Assembly (NCBI RefSeq): GCF_000449425.2
Contig: NZ_AVHW01000083.1
Span: 1 to 53,864 of the forward strand
Origin: Clostridioides difficile CD160
GTDB taxonomy: Bacteria; Bacillota; Clostridia; Peptostreptococcales; Peptostreptococcaceae
DNA length: 53,864 nucleotides
Reading direction: 5' to 3'
Shown: piece after piece, positions 17,242 to 26,635 of the stretch
Numbering within the stretch: the stretch's first letter is position 1
Layout: each line of letters begins with the position of its first letter
Notes under the pieces: model-generated
Seen by the model: the letters and a program-made list of their open reading frames with translations, nothing else
Told to the model about the DNA's origin: nothing
Databases searched by the model: none
Position numbers and translations under genes: made by a program

Positions 17242-19113
17242 TTAATTATCATGTTCTTCATCTATAATCATTTCAGTTTCAAGACCTTCTAACATTGAAT
17301 CTAGACTCTCTTTTATATTTAATATATAAATAGGCACATACTCTTCTTCGTCAATTACTTCTTCTTGTAGCTTAAATGGAGGAATTAATACTTCATCAAA
17401 ATTTATATTTAAATTAGGAAAATCTTCTACTATTTCTTCACAATTATCATATTCTTCATTAGCTAAAGAAGTATACATATCTAAACTTTTTTTGTAATAA
17501 AGACCTGCAAGCATATACTCACACTTCTTACTTCCATATTTAATACCTTCTTTATAATATTTCTCGGCTTCTACATCATCATTTAATTTCAAATAAATTT
17601 GTCCTAAATTATATATTGATTCAACACAGCCTTGTGCTCTAGACTTTTCATACCAAAACTTAGAATTTACATAATCTTTATAAAACATATCATAAATTAA
17701 TCCTACCATATGTTGAGCATACACATTATTTTCATTAGCGGGTGTATCAAACATCATTTTGGCTTCTTCCAATTTTCCTTCTCTGAAATAAATTCTACCT
17801 AAGTGTATACGAGCATTCATATGGTTTTTGCTACTTGCCATCTCAAAATATTTTCTAGCATTTTTTGTGTTACCTAGATTTTCATATATGCATCCCAATC
17901 TATAGCTAGACCTAGTATCTCCATTTTCAGATGCTTTTTTGTACCAAATTATAGCTTCTTCGATATTGTTTAAATCTTCATAGATGTTTCCTAATTTGAT
18001 TTGACAAGATGCATTATTTGGAATCCTTGAATAATACAAAATCGCTTTTTCTATGTCTTGATTTTGATAATATAAATCTCCAAGATTTTCAAGGGAGCTT
18101 TTGCATCCAACGGCTATAGCATCTTCATAATATTTAATAGCATTTTCATAATCTTTTTCTTCAAAATATATACCTGCTAGATTATTTTTTGCCTCTGTTA
18201 TGTCATCTTCTGCGGCCATTTTATAATAAGTTTTTGCTTTTTCTATATCATTCTCCCTATTATATAGGTTAGCAAGTCTATATTTAGAAAGTGTATGATT
18301 TTTTTCTATTGCCTTCTCATAATAATAAATTGCATCTCCTAATTCTTCTTTTCTATCATATACATATGCAAGTCTGTATTCAGATTTTACATCTTCTCTA
18401 TCTGCACTCTTTTTATAATACCTCTCTGCTTCTTCTAGATTATCATTTATTTCCATAATCATACCTAAATTAAAACAACCTTTTATATGACCTGATTTGT
18501 ATAATTGCTTATATAAACTTACTGTTGATTTATTATCTTTCTTTTTCCCATTTAATATTGCTAAATTATATTTTGCATCATCATCTAAGAGTACAGAACC
18601 TTTTTTATAATATTCATATGCATCATCATCTTTTTCTAAAAAAGTATATAATACTCCTAAATTAAAACAAGCTTTACCTAGGTTATTGTCTGCTGCTTCT
18701 TTTAACCATTTTTCACATCTTATAAAATCTTTCATTTTAAAATGGCATACACCCAAATTATTTTGTGCTTGTAAATACCCTAGAGTTGCTATCTTTTCAT
18801 ACCAATATATAGCATACTCGTAACCATCTAATCTATAATACATATTACCTAAATCGAAAGCAGCATCATCACTTCCACTTTTATATGCCATTGAGTACCA
18901 TTTTTCTGCTTCTTTAAATTGTTTCTTACTTTCATATATATTCCCCAAAGTGTATTGAGACTTTACATAATTATCCAATGCTGCACTCTTATATAATTCT
19001 ATTGCACTTTCTGTCTTACCCATCTTTTCAAGAAGAGCCCCTTTAGTGTGTACAACTTTAGGGTCACTGGATATATTTTTTATTTTTTTTATAGAAAATT
19101 TTGTATTTTTCAT
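17242..19113 (-). CDS. large Sel1/TPR solenoid protein
   Basis: A 623-residue cytoplasmic protein made almost wholly of about 16 Sel1-like/TPR units of 33-36 residues. Each carries variants of the A-x2-x-LG-x-[IL]Y and A-x2-[WY]Y-x-KA pattern (for example SQYTLGNIYESKKQFKEAEK and ARIHLGRIYFREGKLEEAK). There is no signal peptide or membrane helix. The last 80 residues leave the repeat pattern and are acidic, ending in EEHDN. Solenoids of this type bind other proteins. Nothing nearby indicates the partner. The ATG follows GGGTAGGTAG. Monocistronic, convergent with corA. Confidence 0.85.
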   Translation of the reverse strand: MKNTKFSIKKIKNISSDPKVVHTKGALLEKMGKTESAIELYKSAALDNYVKSQYTLGNIYESKKQFKEAEKWYSMAYKSGSDDAAFDLGNMYYRLDGYEYAIYWYEKIATLGYLQAQNNLGVCHFKMKDFIRCEKWLKEAADNNLGKACFNLGVLYTFLEKDDDAYEYYKKGSVLLDDDAKYNLAILNGKKKDNKSTVSLYKQLYKSGHIKGCFNLGMIMEINDNLEEAERYYKKSADREDVKSEYRLAYVYDRKEELGDAIYYYEKAIEKNHTLSKYRLANLYNRENDIEKAKTYYKMAAEDDITEAKNNLAGIYFEEKDYENAIKYYEDAIAVGCKSSLENLGDLYYQNQDIEKAILYYSRIPNNASCQIKLGNIYEDLNNIEEAIIWYKKASENGDTRSSYRLGCIYENLGNTKNARKYFEMASSKNHMNARIHLGRIYFREGKLEEAKMMFDTPANENNVYAQHMVGLIYDMFYKDYVNSKFWYEKSRAQGCVESIYNLGQIYLKLNDDVEAEKYYKEGIKYGSKKCEYMLAGLYYKKSLDMYTSLANEEYDNCEEIVEDFPNLNINFDEVLIPPFKLQEEVIDEEEYVPIYILNIKESLDSMLEGLETEMIIDEEHDN

Positions 19114-19304
19114 TATTAGCTACCTACCCATTTTATAAAATATATTCTCTCAAACATTATTATACATTATAATCCATAATTAATGCTATAATATTGAATT
19201 TTTACCTTTTGTCACTATATTGTAACATTAGATTTTAAATTTTATAATCATTAGATTTTATTATATAATTGGTATATAATGTATATATAGGGAGGGGACA
19301 TTTT

Positions 19305-20231
19305 ATGAATTTCAGCAACATTTTTATTCAAGTAGCAGTTTTATTTATAATTATTTTAGTCGGATATTTTGTCAGAAAATTCAACTTATTAGATGACCAC
19401 TGCACATCTAAGCTTTCAAATTTAACAATGACGGTTTTTTTGCCATCAATGATAATTAGCTCCATGCAAATTAACTTTGATAATAAAATGATACAAAAAA
19501 TACTATTGTTATTATTTACATCTCTGATTATGTATATAGTCTCAATTATAATTGCATTTTTATTAAAATACATTTTGAAATGTGACAATGAAAAAGATTT
19601 GGGGATATATCAGTATATAGTTGTTTTTTCAAATGTTGCTTTTATGGGCTATCCTGTAATTGAAGCTGTTCTAGGTCATGAAGCGATATTCTATACTGCG
19701 ATATTCAATTTACCATTTAACTTGTTTTCTTTTACTTTAGGAATTTACCTTCTATCTAAAGGTAGTACAAACAAAGGTTTTTCAATGAAATCACTTATAA
19801 GCCCTGCTACAGTAGCTGTGGTTATTGGACTTTTTTTATTCGTTACAGGACTTAGATTACCTCAATTTATAAATGACCCACTTAAGATGTTAGGAAATAT
19901 CACTACACCAATATCCATGATTATCATTGGAAGTTTACTTGCTAATTCTTCAGCTCTAGATTGTTTTGTCAATAAAAAATTATATCTAGTCACTTTTATA
20001 AGATTATTGGTACTTCCTGTAATTGTATATTTTATTCTAAAGGGATGGGTAAATGATAATATGATTTTAGCTATACCAGTAGTAATTTCTTCCATGCCTG
20101 CTGCTGCAAATACTGCTATAATGGCTAATCAATATGATTCTAATATAACACTGGCTTCACAATGTGTGTTTTTTACAACACTATTTTCAGTTATATCTAT
20201 ACCTTTTATAAGTATTTTATTGTTGTCTTGA
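19305..20231 (+). CDS. AEC-family transporter (auxin efflux carrier-like)
   Basis: A 308-residue integral membrane protein with about ten hydrophobic helices, typical of AEC/MleP carriers for organic acids such as malate. The motif LTMTVFLPSMIISSM near 30-50 and the ISSMPAAANTAIMANQY segment near 265 are family hallmarks. The frame opens at a TTG (19269), but AGGGAGGGG lies nine bases before the ATG at 19305, which fixes the start. Its substrate cannot be read from sequence, and no metabolic gene is linked. Confidence 0.87.
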   Translation: MNFSNIFIQVAVLFIIILVGYFVRKFNLLDDHCTSKLSNLTMTVFLPSMIISSMQINFDNKMIQKILLLLFTSLIMYIVSIIIAFLLKYILKCDNEKDLGIYQYIVVFSNVAFMGYPVIEAVLGHEAIFYTAIFNLPFNLFSFTLGIYLLSKGSTNKGFSMKSLISPATVAVVIGLFLFVTGLRLPQFINDPLKMLGNITTPISMIIIGSLLANSSALDCFVNKKLYLVTFIRLLVLPVIVYFILKGWVNDNMILAIPVVISSMPAAANTAIMANQYDSNITLASQCVFFTTLFSVISIPFISILLLS

Positions 20232-20369
20232 TTTATTCTTTTATGTATTATATAATAACATATTCAATAAATTACAAATATAAACATTTTATTGTAGTAT
20301 ATTGATGGAATTTTTTCCTAGATATTTGTCAATAATATCTATATGTATTATAGAATAGGAGGCTTAAAT

Positions 20370-20516
20370 ATGGACATAGATTTACTCTTTAAAATAGTAT
20401 TTGCTATAGTTGCTATAGGTGTTTCTGTAAAAATTATCAAGACTGTTGCCAGTCTAGCTTTCAAAATAGCTTTGATATTGCTAATAATTTTATTTGTATA
20501 TAGAATGTTTTTGTAA
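20370..20516 (+). CDS. 48-residue hydrophobic membrane peptide
   Basis: A short gene behind AGGAGG (20357-20362) at seven-base spacing. The product starts MDIDLLFKIVFAIVAIGVSV and ends in LILLIILFVYRMFL. Two hydrophobic stretches are separated by a short basic KIIKTVAS linker, which would place two spans or one long amphipathic span in the membrane. The size and the hydrophobic/basic pattern would fit a small membrane stress protein or a type I toxin, but I see no convincing antisense antitoxin promoter. Function unknown. Confidence 0.6.
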   Translation: MDIDLLFKIVFAIVAIGVSVKIIKTVASLAFKIALILLIILFVYRMFL

Positions 20517-20542
20517 GCATTTAAAAATAAGTTTTTTAATAC

Positions 20543-20613
20543 AATAGAGAAGTAGAATAAATTATCTTTAATGAAAACCCTCTATTAAAGACAATTTATT
20601 CTACTTCTCTATT
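20543..20613. terminator. long 30-position hairpin between convergent genes
   Basis: A 21-bp perfect stem (20543-20563 with 20593-20613; AATAGAGAAGTAGAATAAAT core) continues through one A-C mismatch into eight more pairs (20565-20572 with 20584-20591), with an 11-base loop. It lies between the 48-residue peptide gene and the GNAT gene. No T-tract follows on either side, so intrinsic termination is only a guess; it may instead protect the 3' ends. Confidence 0.45.
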
Positions 20614-20626
20614 ACCACTTACTTCT

Positions 20627-21151
20627 TTAAATTAAATTTTTATTATATCTTCCCATAATATAGATATCTTCAAACTTTCCATCTCTAATTACAGCATATC
20701 TCTTAATACCCTCTACTTCAAAACCTAATTTTTTATATAAATTTAATCCTTTTTCATTGTCCACAATTACTTCTAGTCCTACTCTAGCTAACATAATCCA
20801 ATTGTCTGCTATATCTAAAAGCTGTTCTATAAGTTTTTTCCCTACTCCTCTTCTATGATAGTTCTCATTAACAGTTATTACTAATTCTGCACTATGTCTT
20901 AATCTTGGAGAAGAATTTACATGTAAACCAGCAAAACCTATTACAGTTTTTTCTCCATTATTATCAATTTCAGCTACAAACATGTAATCATTTTCTCCTA
21001 AAGAATCCAACATAGCTGTCGTTTTATCCACTCTGTCACTCATTAAAGCCAAAGTATTTCTCATAACACCGTATGCCCTTCTCATTTCATTAACAGTTTG
21101 TGCATCTTCACTTCTTACAGGTCTTATTGTTATATCTATAGCATTACTCAT
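20627..21151 (-). CDS. GNAT-family N-acetyltransferase
   Basis: A 174-residue acetyl-CoA-dependent acetyltransferase. The opening ITIRPVRSEDAQTVNEM, the acetyl-CoA loop HRRGVGKKL near 98-106 and the C-terminal GLNLYKKLGFEVEG segment are the GNAT A and B motifs. The acceptor may be a small amine, an amino acid or a protein N-terminus; the sequence does not say. It is read from AAAGGGGGAAT, and the next gene upstream on the same strand is only 31 bases away, so the two are probably cotranscribed. Confidence 0.9.
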   Translation of the reverse strand: MSNAIDITIRPVRSEDAQTVNEMRRAYGVMRNTLALMSDRVDKTTAMLDSLGENDYMFVAEIDNNGEKTVIGFAGLHVNSSPRLRHSAELVITVNENYHRRGVGKKLIEQLLDIADNWIMLARVGLEVIVDNEKGLNLYKKLGFEVEGIKRYAVIRDGKFEDIYIMGRYNKNLI

Positions 21152-21182
21152 ATTGGATTCCCCCTTTTAAACTTTCTAAGTC

Positions 21183-21407
21183 TTATTTTATACCTTTTAA
21201 ATCTATGTATGCTTCTATTTGAGGCACATATATCATATTCTCTTTTATATGTGTATTTCCAAATTCTTTTAGCTCTGTGCCATCTTCATCCTTAGTTATT
21301 TTATATCTAATTGACTCTTCCCCTTCAGTTACTTCAGCATGAAAAAACATACCTTCATATTGCTTGAATCTAAAATTAAAATTGTCTTTAGTAAGTTTTA
21401 TTACCAT
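21183..21407 (-). CDS. hypothetical protein upstream of the GNAT gene
   Basis: A 74-residue soluble protein rich in beta-prone stretches (MVIKLTKDNFNFRFKQYEGM, then FHAEVTEGEESIRYKITKDE). No motif or family recognised. AAGGAG lies 11 bases before the ATG. The 31-base gap to the GNAT start suggests a two-gene operon. Confidence 0.6.
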   Translation of the reverse strand: MVIKLTKDNFNFRFKQYEGMFFHAEVTEGEESIRYKITKDEDGTELKEFGNTHIKENMIYVPQIEAYIDLKGIK

Positions 21408-21604
21408 GTTTTTATCTACTCCTTATATAATTAATATTTTTTATTATTATTAGTTGTATACATATTGTTTATTCATATTAATATATTATAACTTATCATT
21501 TATTTAGTATAAAGTTATAAATACATATATCTATACTTATTTTACAATCTATCTCCAAGTGATATATAATAGTTTTATATAAACTAGATTCTGTGAGGTG
21601 AAAT

Positions 21605-22726
21605 ATGAACAAAAAAGCAAAATATTTTTCTTTAATTCTTTTTCCTATTGCTTTACTTTTAAATTTTATAGCAAGTAAAATTCCACATATTGTTGAAAAA
21701 TATTACTCTCAAATCATAGACAAAACAATTATACAAATACTGAGTAAAATTTCAGGAATTTTTCCATTTTCTCTCTATGAAATTACAATGTACATAATCG
21801 TTATATCTGTCTTTTTATTTTTATGTTCTACTATATTTACGATTTTTAATAAGAAAAAAAATTTAAAAACATTTTTGAAAAATGCTATTTTAAATATATT
21901 ATCCATTGTATCAATAGCATACTTTCTTTTTATAGTGCTTTGGGGGATAAACTATAATAGAATTCCACTTGAAACTACCCTCATAAATCAATATAATTTA
22001 AAAAACAATAGCTCTATTCAATCAAAACAACATAGTGTTAACGAGCTTGCTAGACTATATAAATTCCTCGTAACTAAGTCAAATAAAACTAGAAAACTCA
22101 CATTACAAGATAAGAATGGTGTTGTAAAATCTAATACAGATTATAAAGGTGTCATAAATAGAGCTCAACTAGGCTATGATAATATTCTAGATATATTACC
22201 TAGTGTTAGTGGCAATTATTCTAAAGCTAAATATGTTATTTCATCAAATCTTATGTGTTATACAGGAATAGCTGGTATATATTTTCCTTTTACAGGCGAA
22301 GCAAATGTAAATGTAGCAATACCTGACTTGTATATTCCTTGTACAGTTGAACATGAGATGGCACATCAAAGGGGATTTGCTAGTGAAGATGAAGCTAATT
22401 TTATAGCGTATCTTACTTCTATAAAACACCCTAATATTGATTTTAACTATTCTGGTTATATTCTAGCTTTAAATCATACTGCTTCTGCATTAAGTACAGT
22501 TGATTATGATGCCTATATTGAAATTTCTGCTGGTATTTCAGATTCTGTTCGTAGAGATTTAAAAAACCAAAGTGAATTCTGGCAAAAATATGAAGGTAAA
22601 ATCAATGAAATTTCTAATGAGTTTAATAATTCTTATTTAAAAGCTAATGGTGTCGCTGAAGGTACTCAGAGTTATGGCAAAATGGTCGATTTATTATTAA
22701 CCTATTATGAATTATATCCATATTAA
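21605..22726 (+). CDS. DUF3810-family membrane protein with HExxH motif
   Basis: A 373-residue protein with three N-terminal transmembrane helices (about 7-25, 62-82 and 93-115) and a large domain on the far side of the membrane. His250-Glu251-Met-Ala-His254 (HEMAHQRGF) is a zinc-metallopeptidase motif, and EDEAN at 261-265 could supply the third ligand as in gluzincins. This is the DUF3810 arrangement. A peptidase or cell-envelope role is inferred from the motif only. ATG follows GTGAGGTGAAAT. Monocistronic. Confidence 0.8.
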   Translation: MNKKAKYFSLILFPIALLLNFIASKIPHIVEKYYSQIIDKTIIQILSKISGIFPFSLYEITMYIIVISVFLFLCSTIFTIFNKKKNLKTFLKNAILNILSIVSIAYFLFIVLWGINYNRIPLETTLINQYNLKNNSSIQSKQHSVNELARLYKFLVTKSNKTRKLTLQDKNGVVKSNTDYKGVINRAQLGYDNILDILPSVSGNYSKAKYVISSNLMCYTGIAGIYFPFTGEANVNVAIPDLYIPCTVEHEMAHQRGFASEDEANFIAYLTSIKHPNIDFNYSGYILALNHTASALSTVDYDAYIEISAGISDSVRRDLKNQSEFWQKYEGKINEISNEFNNSYLKANGVAEGTQSYGKMVDLLLTYYELYPY

Positions 22727-22749
22727 GTACTACAATTCAAAACTCTATT

Positions 22750-22782
22750 AACAAACAGCTGGTGTTAAGTCAGCTGTTTGTT
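22750..22782 (+). terminator. hairpin after the DUF3810 gene
   Basis: AACAAACAGCTG (22750-22761) pairs perfectly with CAGCTGTTTGTT (22771-22782), nine-base loop, 23 bases past the stop. The following sequence (AAGTTAAATAAATT) lacks a T-run, so efficiency is doubtful. The remainder of the 22783-23036 gap is AT-rich with no gene. Confidence 0.45.
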
Positions 22783-23036
22783 AAGTTAAATAAATTATTT
22801 CAATCAAATTGCTTACGTATAATTTGAAACTATGTATATTTTGGATGTAAAATAGCGCTTATATTTCTAATTTTATTTGATTTTAAAACAAATATGTTAA
22901 ATAACAATACATTTTATTGTATAATTATAGAATATAACTATTTCGCCTTATAATATCTATATAATATTTTCACTTCTAACTATTCTATTACAAATATTTT
23001 CATCATCTTTGATAAATATTTTATCTAAGATTTTAA

Positions 23037-23070
23037 AATAAAAAAGCACATATCAAAATCTGATACATGC
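23037..23070 (-). terminator. terminator of the secreted-protein gene
   Basis: On the minus strand GCATGTATCA (23070-23061) pairs with TGATATGTGC through two G-U pairs, loop GATTT, followed by T6. The wobble pairs are mismatches on the plus strand, which orients it. Confidence 0.7.
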
Positions 23071-23204
23071 CCATAATCTTATATATAATTCATTTTATTA
23101 GAATCAAAATATCTTTGTGTAACTTATATTCCCAACTAAATCATTGGAAATTTAACCAGCTTAGTATTAGCTAAATGCCTACTTAATTTTAATTTCATCA
23201 AATA

Positions 23205-24029
23205 TTAATTATAGTAATTTTCTAATATACTAGTAGCCACTGATTTTCCTTGAAAACCTTTCAACCAATTCTCATATGCTAAATTTTTCCACACACTACC
23301 ATCACTAAATGTTACTTGTTTTACACATGATATTATATACTTTACATCATGCTCTCCAGTTGATTGTTTCCATTTGTCAAACAATAGAAAAGCTTCATCT
23401 TGATTATTTCCTGATTTTATTGCATTTTTCTTTGCATATTCTTTCTCCATTTGCTGCCATTCTTTCAGCCATTTTTCTACCCATGCCTTACCTTGTTGTT
23501 TTTCAAACATACTTATTATATCCTTTGGTGGTTGTTGTTGCATTTTTCTATAAATATGTGAATATGATTTTGGAGACACAGGAGATATTCCTGCTACAAT
23601 GCCATAGTCTACACCATCTGGACTAAATCCAACACTTCCTACTTCGCCATTTGTTGCTACATTTTGAGCATCCCAATACAACTCAAGTGGTTTTCCATTT
23701 TTATCATATGCTAAACATGTAATTTCATAGTCCATAATTGCCTTTTTACTGGCATTTGTTAAATTTATAACATTACTAGGCCAATGGTATGGACTATCAT
23801 CATACTGTACTTTGCTATTATTTATAAATAGTGGAATATTTTTGTTATAAACAAGACCTTTACTATTTGAAGTATATGAGACTTTATGTGTTGTAGTACT
23901 TTGTGTATTTTCTGAGTATGAATTTATTCCTTCTGAATTGGTTGTATTAAGAGAAAATGTTGTTGTAGTTCCAATAATCAACAAGGCAACAACTAAAATG
24001 GGTAAACTAGATATTTTTCTATATTTCAT
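23205..24029 (-). CDS. secreted protein of unknown function
   Basis: A 274-residue protein with an N-terminal signal or anchor segment (MKYRKISSLPILVVALLIIG) and then a Ser/Thr/Asn-rich linker to about residue 55. The following region is built of beta-strand-like segments (YHWPSNVINLTNASKKAIMD, LAYDKNGKPLELYWD). It resembles extracellular domains that follow zinc-ribbon/TM proteins in clostridia (possibly DUF5780), but I am unsure. A charged helical segment rich in Trp, Lys and Gln occupies 170-220, and the C-terminal SDGSVWKNLAYENWL repeats the same strand pattern. Start: ATG behind AAAGGGGGAAG. Monocistronic. Confidence 0.7.
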   Translation of the reverse strand: MKYRKISSLPILVVALLIIGTTTTFSLNTTNSEGINSYSENTQSTTTHKVSYTSNSKGLVYNKNIPLFINNSKVQYDDSPYHWPSNVINLTNASKKAIMDYEITCLAYDKNGKPLELYWDAQNVATNGEVGSVGFSPDGVDYGIVAGISPVSPKSYSHIYRKMQQQPPKDIISMFEKQQGKAWVEKWLKEWQQMEKEYAKKNAIKSGNNQDEAFLLFDKWKQSTGEHDVKYIISCVKQVTFSDGSVWKNLAYENWLKGFQGKSVATSILENYYN

Positions 24030-24285
24030 AGTTCTTCCCCCTTTCTTTTATTAATTTATACTAAAATAATTTACCAAAAATATTAAGACTTATATTTACA
24101 TAATATTCCAGTAATTTTAGTAATTAAATTTTATCACAATGGCAAATAAAATTCAACATCATCCCAGTATTTTTTCATTATATTAAATATTATTTTATTT
24201 TCATAAATCTAGAATAGAGCTTAGGTCATGTATATATAATTAAATTAGAATATAGATTCCTTATATTTTTTAAGATTTATCAAAT

Positions 24286-24350
24286 TAAAAATAGCTAGAT
24301 GATTAAATATTCTAGAAAAAACCTATTCTAAAAATATTAAAAAATCTAGC
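24286..24350 (-). terminator. probable terminator of ispG
   Basis: GCTAGAT (24294-24300) pairs with ATCTAGC (24344-24350), with a partial inner AAATATT/AATATT stem; a TATTTTTAA run follows on the minus strand. It lies about 25 bases past ispG. The rest of the 24030-24374 gap is featureless AT-rich sequence. Confidence 0.55.
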
Positions 24351-24374
24351 CAATTAACATCTCTCGATTGTATA

Positions 24375-25430
24375 CTATAACTTATCAATCTCTTCTAGTA
24401 ACTCATCAACTAACTTGTCTCCATCAATCATTCTCACTATTTCGCCTTTTTTAAATAAAAGACCTTCACCTTTACCACCAGCAATACCTATATCTGCTTC
24501 TCTAGCCTCACCAGGTCCATTTACAGCACATCCCATAATTGCAACAGTAATATCTTTTTCCATATTACCAATCTTTTGTTCAACCTCATTTACAACACCA
24601 ATTAAATCTATATTACATCTACCACATGTAGGACATGATATAACCTTAATCTTATCATTCAAAAGACCCAAACTTCTTAAAATTTGTTTACCAACAACAA
24701 CCTCTTCAACTGGGTCACCTGTCAAAGATATTCTAACAGTATCTCCAATTCCTTTAAGAAGGAGTGCTCCTACACCTATAGAAGATTTTATTGTTCCTTT
24801 ATGGACACTTCCAGATTCTGTGATTCCAACATGAAGAGGATAATCAACTTTTTTTGATATTAATTCATATGCATCAACAGTTTTATAAATATCAGATGAT
24901 TTTAGAGATATAACGATATTATAAAAATCTAAATCTTCAAGAATCTTAATATGTCCCATAGCACTTTCAACTAATGCTTCAGCTGTTGCAGAACCATACT
25001 TTTTTAAAAGTTCTTTTTCTAAAGAACCACCATTAACTCCAATTCTAATTTTTAAATTTTTTTCCTTACATTTCTCAACTACAGCTTTAACTCTTTCTAC
25101 GTTCCCAATGTTACCAGGATTTATTCTAATTCCATCAGCACCTTGTTCTATAGCTTCAAGAGCCAACTTATAATCAAAATGTATATCAGCTATAATAGGT
25201 ATATTTACACTAGACTTTATCTTACCTATATTCTTAGCTGCTTTAATATCAGGAACAGCCACCCTAACAATATCACAACCAGCTTCCTCTAATCTCTTTA
25301 TTTGAGCTATTGTAGCATCTGCATCTCTTGTATCAGTGTTTGTCATAGATTGTATACTTATAGGATTCTCTCCTCCTATTTTTATACTTCCTACACTTAC
25401 TTCTCTAGTTTTTCTTCTTTCGTAACTCAT
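24375..25430 (-). CDS. ispG: 4-hydroxy-3-methylbut-2-enyl diphosphate synthase
   Basis: A 351-residue GcpE/IspG enzyme of the MEP isoprenoid pathway, which converts MEcPP to HMBPP using a [4Fe-4S] cluster. The N-terminal TIM barrel begins with [16 protein letters not shown]. The cluster cysteines are in SCPTCGRC near 262-268 and [11 protein letters not shown] near 300. Length is normal for the short bacterial form. ATG follows AGAGGTGG. It lies last in dxr-rseP-ispG, although a hairpin in the 188-base gap before it may reduce readthrough. Confidence 0.96.
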   Translation of the reverse strand: MSYERRKTREVSVGSIKIGGENPISIQSMTNTDTRDADATIAQIKRLEEAGCDIVRVAVPDIKAAKNIGKIKSSVNIPIIADIHFDYKLALEAIEQGADGIRINPGNIGNVERVKAVVEKCKEKNLKIRIGVNGGSLEKELLKKYGSATAEALVESAMGHIKILEDLDFYNIVISLKSSDIYKTVDAYELISKKVDYPLHVGITESGSVHKGTIKSSIGVGALLLKGIGDTVRISLTGDPVEEVVVGKQILRSLGLLNDKIKVISCPTCGRCNIDLIGVVNEVEQKIGNMEKDITVAIMGCAVNGPGEAREADIGIAGGKGEGLLFKKGEIVRMIDGDKLVDELLEEIDKL

Positions 25431-25511
25431 ATTCCACCTCTATATATTATTTTATATTAACTCTACTTAACTATTAAAAATACTCTAATCTACATATATA
25501 TATTATAAATT

Positions 25512-25589
25512 AAAAAGCTATATAGTTAAATAAATAAGAATAAATTTCATATATTGAAACTTATTTATTCTTACTTAAAACTACATAGC
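25512..25589 (-). terminator. imperfect hairpin between rseP and ispG
   Basis: GCTATATAGTTTAAAT-type arm (25517-25545) pairs imperfectly with 25558-25589 (CTTATTTATTC...CATAGC), followed on the minus strand by CTTTTTAATTT. It could end the dxr-rseP transcript or attenuate ispG expression. Confidence 0.5.
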
Positions 25590-25618
25590 CCTTTTCTTAA
25601 TCTTTATAAAAAACTAAA

Positions 25619-26623
25619 TTATTGAAATAACCTTAATATATCTTTATATGTGATAAAAAGCATAAATAACATCAAAGCTCCAAAACCAACCACATTTATC
25701 ATACCTTCTTTATTTGGGTCAAGTTTTTTACCACCTCTAACTGCTTCTAGTAATAACATAAGTATTCTCCATCCATCAAGGGCTGGTATTGGCAATAGAT
25801 TTACTATACCTAAATTTAAACTTATTATAGCAGCTAAATACACTACATTTATGATACCTGTACGAGCTGCATCTGATACCATACCAATAACACCTACTGG
25901 TCCTGCAACAGCATTACCAATTCCTCCTGGAACACGTCCTGTAATCATTTGACCTAAGAATGTCAACATTTGCTTTGTCATATCTACAGTAGTTTTACAT
26001 GCATTTACAATTGAACCAAAAAAATCTTTTTCTCTTTGAGGCTGAATTCCTATTTCATACTTTCCATTGTTGTTTTTAGGTGTTACATTTATAACTTTGT
26101 CACTTCCATCTCTAGTTATACTAAGTTTCAATTCTCCACCAGAGGAAGTATTTATTATATTTGCAACTTCATCCCAAGTCTTAACGGAATTACCATTAAT
26201 TTTATTTATCTTATCCCCTACTTGAAGTCCTACAGATTGTGCAGGAGTATTTGGCATTATCTTTCCTAATTGAGTGGTTGGAGAACCTATATATAAGAAT
26301 ACTGGTACCAAAAGTATCGCTGCTAATATTATATTAAATATTGGCCCTGCTACAATAGTACTAAATCTTTGTAATATAGATTTATTTCCAAAAGAATTTG
26401 GACTTACTTGTTCTTCATCTTCGCCTTCCATACTTACATACCCACCAATCGGAAGTGCTCTTATAGAATACTCAGTATCTTTTTTTACACTATATATCTT
26501 AGGTCCCATCCCTATAGAAAACTCATTTACCTTTATACCACTTCTTTTTGCAAATATAAAATGTCCTAACTCATGTATTAATACAATTATACTAAATAGT
26601 ATTAATGCAGCTATTATAGTCAT
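25619..26623 (-). CDS. rseP: site-2 intramembrane zinc protease RseP/RasP
   Basis: A 334-residue M50B metalloprotease that cleaves anti-sigma factors and signal-peptide remnants inside the membrane. His17-Glu18-x-x-His21 (HELGH) lies in the first helix, a PDZ domain is at about 115-190 (PTTQLGKIMPNTPAQSVGLQ), and the last ligand region NLLPIPALDGW is at 275-285. The usual family motif ends LDGG; here residue 285 is Trp. The metal-binding Asp283 is kept. It begins 12 bases after dxr and is cotranscribed with it. Confidence 0.94.
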   Translation of the reverse strand: MTIIAALILFSIIVLIHELGHFIFAKRSGIKVNEFSIGMGPKIYSVKKDTEYSIRALPIGGYVSMEGEDEEQVSPNSFGNKSILQRFSTIVAGPIFNIILAAILLVPVFLYIGSPTTQLGKIMPNTPAQSVGLQVGDKINKINGNSVKTWDEVANIINTSSGGELKLSITRDGSDKVINVTPKNNNGKYEIGIQPQREKDFFGSIVNACKTTVDMTKQMLTFLGQMITGRVPGGIGNAVAGPVGVIGMVSDAARTGIINVVYLAAIISLNLGIVNLLPIPALDGWRILMLLLEAVRGGKKLDPNKEGMINVVGFGALMLFMLFITYKDILRLFQ

Positions 26624-26635
26624 AAATTCACCTTC

